Assembly (NCBI GenBank): GCA_017539165.1
Contig: JAFYHN010000089.1
Location: 1-40,753, forward strand
DNA: 40,753 nt
Source of the DNA: Eubacterium sp.
GTDB lineage: Bacteria; Bacillota; Clostridia; Lachnospirales; Lachnospiraceae
Reading direction: 5' to 3'
In this document: piece after piece, positions 36,300 to 40,753 of the stretch
Layout: each line of letters opens with the position of its first letter
Numbering within the stretch: the stretch's first letter is position 1
The notes under the pieces: generated by a model
Told to the model about the DNA's origin: nothing
Seen by the model: only the letters and a program-made list of their open reading frames with translations
Databases searched by the model: none
Made by a program: the position numbers and the translations under genes

Positions 36300-37310
36300 A
36301 TGAAGAAATGTTTATCATCAATTATCATTTGCATATTAATACTGGTTCTATGTATAAATCTGGGGAGTGTGTCCATCACGCTCCCTGATTCTATTTCAAT
36401 CACCCTGCACAAGCTGTTCGGACAAGATCTTCCGGATAGCGTCACCCCCATGTCAGTCTCTATATTCTGGAACATCCGTGTTCCAAGAGCTTTGGTTGCA
36501 TTTATGGTTGGGGGAGCACTTGCTGTCAGCGGTGCAGTAATGCAATCACTTCTTCAGAATCCTCTGGCTTCTTCTTATACCATGGGAGTTTCATCCGGTT
36601 CAGCACTAGGTGCTGCCCTTGTGATAATAACAGGAATCTCTTCCTTTGCTCTTAGAAGCATTTTACTCCCCTTATCAGGTTTCGCATTTGCCCTGATAAC
36701 AGTTCTTTTTATTCTTATGCTTTCCAGAAAGATTGACAGAAATATCCACAGTTATACCATAATACTGATTGGAATGGTGGTTTCACTTTTTGTCAGCGCT
36801 GTTCTGACACTTCTTTCGTCACTATTCCCTGATCACTCTAAGCAGCTTTACTTTTGGATGATGGGATCTTTTTCTGCCCGAAACTGGACTCATGTAATCA
36901 TCCTGATACCTGTCTGTCTTATTATCACATCACTGATCTGGTTACAATATAAAGAACTGGATATCATGACATTCGGAGATGAACAGGCCATGTCACTTGG
37001 TGTAAATACAGGTAGAAGAAAAGTTCTTCTGATAATTCTTACCACAATACTTACCGGTGCTTCGGTCGCTTTTACCGGAACGATTGGTTTTATAGATCTG
37101 GTCACACCTCATGTTGTTAGAAAGGTATTCGGATCAAGACACAAGATTGTCATACCTATGTGCTTTATGTATGGAGGTGCATTTATGTCCATAGCAGACC
37201 TTGTGGCAAGAACGATCATATCACCACGCGAACTACCTGTTGGCGCTGTAACAGCACTTCTTGGTGCTCCATTCTTTGTAGTCATTTTCTTTCGTAAAAA
37301 GAAGATGTAA
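36300..37310 (+). CDS. FecCD-family ABC permease
   Basis: A 336-residue permease of the BtuC/FecCD type with about ten membrane helices. Family blocks are IFWNIRVPRALVAFMVGGAL, AVSGAVMQSLLQNPLASSYT, TMGVSSGSALGAA, the coupling region FTGTIGFIDLVTPHVVRKVFG, and the ending RELPVGAVTALLGAPFFVVIF. It would form a dimer carrying cobalamin or a metal chelate across the membrane. The ribosome site is weak (GGA). It starts 31 bases after the receptor gene, and its stop codon overlaps a potential ATG of the ATPase gene. Confidence 0.93.
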   Translation: MKKCLSSIIICILILVLCINLGSVSITLPDSISITLHKLFGQDLPDSVTPMSVSIFWNIRVPRALVAFMVGGALAVSGAVMQSLLQNPLASSYTMGVSSGSALGAALVIITGISSFALRSILLPLSGFAFALITVLFILMLSRKIDRNIHSYTIILIGMVVSLFVSAVLTLLSSLFPDHSKQLYFWMMGSFSARNWTHVIILIPVCLIITSLIWLQYKELDIMTFGDEQAMSLGVNTGRRKVLLIILTTILTGASVAFTGTIGFIDLVTPHVVRKVFGSRHKIVIPMCFMYGGAFMSIADLVARTIISPRELPVGAVTALLGAPFFVVIFFRKKKM

Positions 37311-37324
37311 TGAGGGTAAAATAT

Positions 37325-38104
37325 ATGCAGATAATTCTTGAAAATGTATCCGCCGGATACGAAAAGAATAACTTCATAATAAACGATATATCAGTATGTC
37401 TTAACGAAGGGGGTATAACCGGAATCCTCGGTCCTAATGGTTCCGGAAAGACAACTCTTCTTCGTGTGCTTGCCGGAGTACTTCCTTATGAAGGAAGTAT
37501 AAGAATTGAAAATGATTCTAGAAAACTGGAGATATCAGATGCGTCTCGCCAGGAACTCTCACGCTATATCTCTGTTCTTCCTCAATTTTCGTCTGCTTAT
37601 TTCTCATATACAGTCTACGATACAGTTCTTATGGGAAGATATGTTCACAGAAAAGGGCTTTTTAATTCAACATCTTCCGAAGATAAAGCAGTTACCGAAG
37701 AAGCCCTCAAACTAACAGGTCTTTCAGATATACAGGATAAAGACCTGGGAAGTCTTTCCGGTGGTCAGTTACAGCGAGTTCTTCTTGCCAGAACCATAGC
37801 TCAGAAAACTCCTATAATGCTTTTAGACGAACCTATGAATCATTTGGATCTTAAGTTCCAGAATGAGCTTCTGGAATTCCTTGAAACATGGTCCACAGGC
37901 TCAACAGAAGTACTTGGCACTGAATATAAAAACACCGTAATATCCATCTTCCACGATATCAATATCGCTTCCCAGGTTTCAGACAGCGTTCTGATCATGA
38001 AGGATGGAAGCTTAATAAAAGAAGGTCCTGCCGAAAAAAATCTGACACAAGACCTTCTGTGTAATGTCTTTGAAACTGATATATCGAGATTTATAGTTCG
38101 ATGA
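37325..38104 (+). CDS. ABC ATPase, FecE/BtuD type
   Basis: A 259-residue ATPase with Walker A GPNGSGKTT (36-44), SYTVYDTVLMGRYVHR (94-109, a FecE/FhuC/BtuD hallmark), signature LSGGQLQR (144-151), Walker B IMLLDEPMNHLD (164-175) and H-loop IFHDIN. The ATG at 37325 is preferred: GAGGG lies 8 bases upstream and the protein then begins MQIILENVS as in relatives; the ATG at 37310 overlaps the permease stop. The gene ends 3 bases short of the convergent amino acid ATPase gene with no terminator between them. Confidence 0.93.
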   Translation: MQIILENVSAGYEKNNFIINDISVCLNEGGITGILGPNGSGKTTLLRVLAGVLPYEGSIRIENDSRKLEISDASRQELSRYISVLPQFSSAYFSYTVYDTVLMGRYVHRKGLFNSTSSEDKAVTEEALKLTGLSDIQDKDLGSLSGGQLQRVLLARTIAQKTPIMLLDEPMNHLDLKFQNELLEFLETWSTGSTEVLGTEYKNTVISIFHDINIASQVSDSVLIMKDGSLIKEGPAEKNLTQDLLCNVFETDISRFIVR

Positions 38105-38107
38105 TCA

Positions 38108-38860
38108 TCAGATTGAATACTCTAACTTGTCCGCGAAATGTCCTAAAAACCTGATAGTTCTTTCATCCTTCGGATTCTTTAAAACTTCTACGGCCGTTCC
38201 TTGTTCTACGATATCACCGTCAGCTATAAATATAACTTTATCGGCAACATCCAATGCAAATTCAAGCTCATGAGTTACGATAATAGATGTTATCCTCTCC
38301 TCTGATATTTCTTTGATTATCTCAAGCACGCCCTGTACCCTCTCCGGATCAAGTGCACTTGTTGGCTCATCAAAAAGAATCACTTCCGGTTTTAATGCAA
38401 GCGCTCTTGCTATTCCAACTCTTTGCTGCTGTCCACCTGATAACTGGCTTGGATAGTGATCCTTCCAGTCTTTAAGTCCAACCTTATCAAGATATTTCAG
38501 CGCCGCCTCAACCGCATCTTTCTTACTGTACCTCTTAGCTTTTATAAGCGGAAGAGTTATATTCTCCAATGCCGTCTTATTCTCATAAAGACTAAAATTC
38601 TGAAATACCATTGCGGTAGTTCTTCTTATCTCCGTAATATCACGTTTTGTAAGGTGCTTAAAGTCATAAGTATTCTCACCTATTGTTAATTCACCTCTGT
38701 CAGGTTGTTCCAGAAGATTAATGCATCTCAGAGTTGTGGATTTACCCGAACCTGACGGTCCTATTATCGCCACAGTTTCTCCTTCAGCAACATCCAGATC
38801 TATATTATTCAAAATGGTCTTATCACCATATGATTTTTGCAGATTTCGAATCTTTATCAT
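38108..38860 (-). CDS. Polar amino acid ABC transporter ATPase (GlnQ/TcyC type)
   Basis: A 250-residue ATPase with Walker A GPSGSGKST (34-42), Q-loop VFQNFSLYENKTALENI, signature LSGGQQQR (140-147), Walker B ILFDEPTSALDPE (161-173) and H-loop VTHELEFA, the canonical amino acid importer (GlnQ/HisP) pattern. TGGAG precedes the ATG. It is the last gene of the receptor-permease-ATPase operon; the permease gene ends 13 bases upstream. No terminator lies after its stop codon. Confidence 0.95.
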   Translation of the reverse strand: MIKIRNLQKSYGDKTILNNIDLDVAEGETVAIIGPSGSGKSTTLRCINLLEQPDRGELTIGENTYDFKHLTKRDITEIRRTTAMVFQNFSLYENKTALENITLPLIKAKRYSKKDAVEAALKYLDKVGLKDWKDHYPSQLSGGQQQRVGIARALALKPEVILFDEPTSALDPERVQGVLEIIKEISEERITSIIVTHELEFALDVADKVIFIADGDIVEQGTAVEVLKNPKDERTIRFLGHFADKLEYSI

Positions 38861-38873
38861 ATCTTACTCCAGT

Positions 38874-39554
38874 CTACGCAGGACTTACTGCATTTTTATC
38901 TCGGTTAAGCCTCTTCTCCACATATTTCTGTAGATAAGAAAGTCCGGTACTAAAAATCAAATATACAGTCGCTACTTCAATATAAAGCGCCAGCGGTTCA
39001 TAAGTAACTGCAACAATCCTTTGCGTAGCCATAAACATTTCCGTTATTGTTATGTTCGCCGCCAAAGATGTGTCTTTTACTAATGATATAAACGAGTTAA
39101 AAAGCGCAGGCACACAGTTCTTGATTGACTGTGGAAGAACGATATGGAACATCGTCTGCCACAGAGTGAGTCCACAGGCTACGGCACCTTCTGTCTGGCT
39201 CTTTGGAATAGAAAGTATTGATCCCCTGATAGTCTCTGAAGCATATGCTCCGATATTCAGTGAAAATGCTATGACCGCTGAAGGAAATGCCTCTATATTT
39301 AATCCCACATTCGGCAGCCCGTAAAAAATGATAAAAAGCTGAACCAGCATCGGCGTACCACGAAAAACCCAAACATAGAACTGGAAAATCTGAGATAAAA
39401 TCTTAATCTTCATTACTCTGGTGACCGCCACCAGAATTGCTATTACCATTCCTATAGTAAATGATATTAATGTAAGAGGAATTGTATATAACAATCCCGG
39501 AAGTAATATCTTAGGGAGCGAATCTATTAATATTTCCCATAACCTTGAATCCAT
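38874..39554 (-). CDS. Polar amino acid ABC transporter permease (HisM/TcyB type)
   Basis: A 226-residue membrane protein with the HisMQ/GlnP topology (about five helices). It has LPGLLYTIPLTLISFTIGMV, VWVFRGTPMLVQLFIIFYGLP, and the EAA-like coupling loop EGAVACGLTLWQTMFHIVLP with NSFISLVKDTSLAANITITE near the C-terminus. ATG at 39554 is preferred with GGAG 6 bases before it; an extension to 39584 would need a TTG start. It lies 38 bases after the receptor gene and 13 bases before the ATPase gene. Confidence 0.94.
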   Translation of the reverse strand: MDSRLWEILIDSLPKILLPGLLYTIPLTLISFTIGMVIAILVAVTRVMKIKILSQIFQFYVWVFRGTPMLVQLFIIFYGLPNVGLNIEAFPSAVIAFSLNIGAYASETIRGSILSIPKSQTEGAVACGLTLWQTMFHIVLPQSIKNCVPALFNSFISLVKDTSLAANITITEMFMATQRIVAVTYEPLALYIEVATVYLIFSTGLSYLQKYVEKRLNRDKNAVSPA

Positions 39555-39592
39555 ATGTTTCTCCAAATATCTAGTAATTCTCAAATAATATC

Positions 39593-40435
39593 TTACTGAG
39601 CACTTGTTATATCTTCTCCAAAGTACTTTTCAGATATCTTAGTAAGTGTTCCGTCTTCACGAAGCTCTTTCAAAGCGCCATTGATTGCAGCCTGAAGGTC
39701 ACTGTCATTCTTTCTAAGAAGAACTGCTGATTCTGTAGCCTCATCAGAAGTAGCTACTATCTTTACATTTGCATCCGGCTGATTTGCCTTGAAATCAAGA
39801 AATGTAACATTGTCATTTACAGTTGCATCTGCCCTACCCTGGATTACAAGCTGGATAGATTCACTGAATCCGCTTGTTGAAACGATTGTTCCACCATAGC
39901 TCTCAGCAACCTCTGCCCAGTTACTTGTTACTGTAAGAGCAACATTCTTGCCCTTCAGATCTTCAAAACTATTGATATCATTGTTATCTCCATTTACAAC
40001 TACTGCACCATAAGCGTAGGTATATGGATCTGAGAAGAGATATTTCTCCTGTCTCTCTTCTGTAATGCTTACCTGATTAGCTATAGCATCGTATTTGTTA
40101 GCATCAAGACCTGCTATTATTCCATCCCACTGTGTCTCAGTGAACTTCGCTTCTACGCCGAGCTTCTCGGCAACAGCTTTTGCTACTTCAACATCAAACC
40201 CAACCAGCTCATTCTTGTCGTCATGATAGGAATATGGTGAATATGTTCCCTCTGTAGCAAATGTAATATAGCCATTCTCTTTTATCTGCTCATATGTGCT
40301 CTTTGCGCTTTCGCTTGTCTCTGAAGTAGCTGTAGTTCCACTTCCCGAAGCCGAAGCGCTATCTGCTTTTCCGCATCCTGCCAAAGCTCCTAGTCCAAGT
40401 GTTGCTATTAATAAAAATGCCGATGTTTTCCTCAT
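39593..40435 (-). CDS. Amino acid-binding lipoprotein, cystine-receptor-like
   Basis: A 280-residue type II solute receptor. The signal peptide LLIATLGLGALAGC gives a lipidated cysteine, followed by a Ser/Ala/Thr spacer. The binding fold reads YITFATEGTYSPYSYHDD, LVGFDVEVAKAVAEKLGV, TQWDGIIAGLDANKYDAIANQ, ITEERQEKYLFSDPYTY and FEDLKGKNVALTVTSNW. The TEGTYSPYS, TQWDGIIAGL and IANQ elements are those of L-cystine receptors (TcyA/FliY group), which supports cystine over glutamine, but the ligand is inferred. ATG at 40435 has AAGGAG 7 bases upstream; the ORF extension to 40489 lacks a signal-peptide-like start. The permease and ATPase follow. Confidence 0.92.
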   Translation of the reverse strand: MRKTSAFLLIATLGLGALAGCGKADSASASGSGTTATSETSESAKSTYEQIKENGYITFATEGTYSPYSYHDDKNELVGFDVEVAKAVAEKLGVEAKFTETQWDGIIAGLDANKYDAIANQVSITEERQEKYLFSDPYTYAYGAVVVNGDNNDINSFEDLKGKNVALTVTSNWAEVAESYGGTIVSTSGFSESIQLVIQGRADATVNDNVTFLDFKANQPDANVKIVATSDEATESAVLLRKNDSDLQAAINGALKELREDGTLTKISEKYFGEDITSAQ

Positions 40436-40509
40436 AATTTTTCTCCTTTTCCTCTTTACTTCATTTTGATTTATATAATGCATCCTCATTCTTCTGCATC
40501 GATTCGTCT

Positions 40510-40538
40510 ATAATACCCGCAATTACCTACTAGGTCAA
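40510..40538 (-). promoter_or_regulatory. Strong promoter of the cystine-like ABC operon
   Basis: TTGACC (5/6), a 17-base spacer and TATTAT (5/6) on the minus strand form one of the best promoters in the window. The leader would be about 65-70 bases. Confidence 0.8.
40525..40535. promoter_or_regulatory. Putative operator between -35 and -10
   Basis: ACCTA-C-TAGGT, a perfect 5-bp inverted repeat around one base, starts within the -35 hexamer and runs into the spacer. A bound dimer would block RNA polymerase. Rrf2-type cysteine or Fe-S regulators are one class that acts on such promoters, but the site is not assigned. Confidence 0.5.
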
Positions 40539-40590
40539 TAGGTTTTAATATCCCTATTTTTTATACTCTGTTATCATTTTTGCCTATAGC

Positions 40591-40616
40591 AAAAAGGGCG
40601 GTTAAAACCGCCCTTT
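40591..40616 (-). terminator. Hairpin 1: terminator-like on the minus strand
   Basis: AAAGGGCGGTT/AACCGCCCTTT form a GC-rich stem with TTTTT after it on the minus strand. No minus-strand gene is seen to its right within the window. The gene-free stretch 40436-40749 holds the amino acid operon promoter, this and two further hairpins, and the start signals of the next plus-strand gene. Confidence 0.55.
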
Positions 40617-40625
40617 CAGACTGTA

Positions 40626-40663
40626 GACAAAGTCAGGGGCATCGCCCCTGATTTTTCTTTGTC
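40626..40663 (+). terminator. Hairpin 2: two-part stem with internal T-tract
   Basis: Outer arms GACAAAG/CTTTGTC enclose inner arms TCAGGGGC/GCCCCTGA (3-base loop). TTTTT follows the inner stem on the plus strand, inside the outer arms. The inner stem plus T-tract looks like a plus-strand terminator, yet the outer arms would extend it. No plus-strand gene ends before it in the window. Confidence 0.5.
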
Positions 40664-40667
40664 AAAA

Positions 40668-40708
40668 GGCTGAAAACCCTTATATTTACTGGTTTTACAG
40701 CCCTTTTT
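40668..40708 (+). terminator. Hairpin 3: terminator-like on the plus strand
   Basis: GGCTGAAAACC pairs with GGTTTTACAGCC (one bulged A, 12-base loop), followed by CTTTTTAT on the plus strand. It lies 40 bases before the start codon of the gene at the right edge. Confidence 0.55.
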
Positions 40709-40712
40709 ATGA

Positions 40713-40740
40713 TATAATTATAGTATCATTTCAAGGAGGT
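40713..40740 (+). promoter_or_regulatory. -10 box and ribosome site of the right-edge gene
   Basis: A perfect TATAAT (40713-40718) and AAGGAGGT (40733-40740, complementary to the 16S 3' end) lead to an ATG 9 bases later. No good -35 sits 17 bases before the -10 box; TTTACA (5/6) lies only 13 bases away. The -10 box is directly after hairpin 3. Confidence 0.55.
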
Positions 40741-40749
40741 TTGCCGCCT

Positions 40750-40753
40750 ATGA
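40750..40753 (+). CDS. Start codon of a plus-strand gene that continues off the window
   Basis: Only ATG and one further base are visible. The strong ribosome site 9 bases upstream makes this a probable gene start. Its product cannot be told. Confidence 0.6.

Noticed and set aside
40436-40510. T-box or other leader riboswitch in front of the cystine-like operon
   Set aside because: The predicted leader is only about 70 bases and has no terminator hairpin before the start codon.

Overview
This looks like a chromosomal core region of a low-to-moderate GC Clostridia member, most likely Lachnospiraceae. The evidence is the paired GlgC/GlgD ADP-glucose enzymes, the SpoVG-GlmU-Pth-Mfd-foldase gene order shared with Bacillus/Clostridium, a split MetH with a free-standing activation domain, AGGAGG-type ribosome sites, and lipoprotein solute receptors typical of monoderms. 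The genus cannot be fixed from the sequence alone. No prophage, insertion sequence, CRISPR array, tRNA or rRNA gene was seen.

Region 1 to 7.9 kb (minus strand): the start of a MoxR-type ATPase (cut by the window edge) lies downstream of an NptA-like Na+/phosphate cotransporter with a lysine-rich repeat tail. Next come an AMP-forming acyl ligase and a CbbX/SpoVK-type AAA+ ATPase, then dihydropteroate synthase (folP) and a DUF212 phosphatase-like membrane protein. Region 7.9 to 17.3 kb (minus): uvrA, a PrsA/SurA-like lipoprotein, mfd, pth, a GlmU that has only the uridylyltransferase domain, and spoVG. This block joins DNA repair, tRNA recycling and envelope precursor supply. Region 17.3 to 19.8 kb: glgC-glgD glycogen genes behind their own promoter. 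Region 20 to 25.3 kb: an SPFH/NfeD membrane pair, an ArsB/NhaD-like permease, and an aconitase-family hydratase.

Region 25.3 to 31.9 kb: a large orphan hybrid histidine kinase, a small DUF3592-like membrane protein, a tiny plus-strand lipoprotein with a 48-bp tandem repeat, and a BceAB-like ABC exporter pair. Region 31.9 to 40.4 kb is a sulfur amino acid and cofactor neighbourhood. Cobalamin-dependent methionine synthase and its separate activation-domain protein (minus) face a divergent FecCD/BtuFCD-type ABC importer (plus). That importer converges on a polar amino acid ABC importer of cystine-receptor type (minus). The amino acid operon has a near-consensus promoter with a palindrome between its -35 and -10 boxes.

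The last 300 bases hold three stacked hairpins, then a promoter-like box, a strong ribosome site and the start codon of a plus-strand gene that continues off the window.

Most genes are ordinary housekeeping genes. No clear previously undescribed multi-gene system was found. The best leads are the single-domain GlmU in a conserved syntenic slot, the amino acid operon operator, the hairpin stack at the right edge, the AAA+ ATPase/acyl-ligase pair, and the repeat-bearing small lipoprotein.
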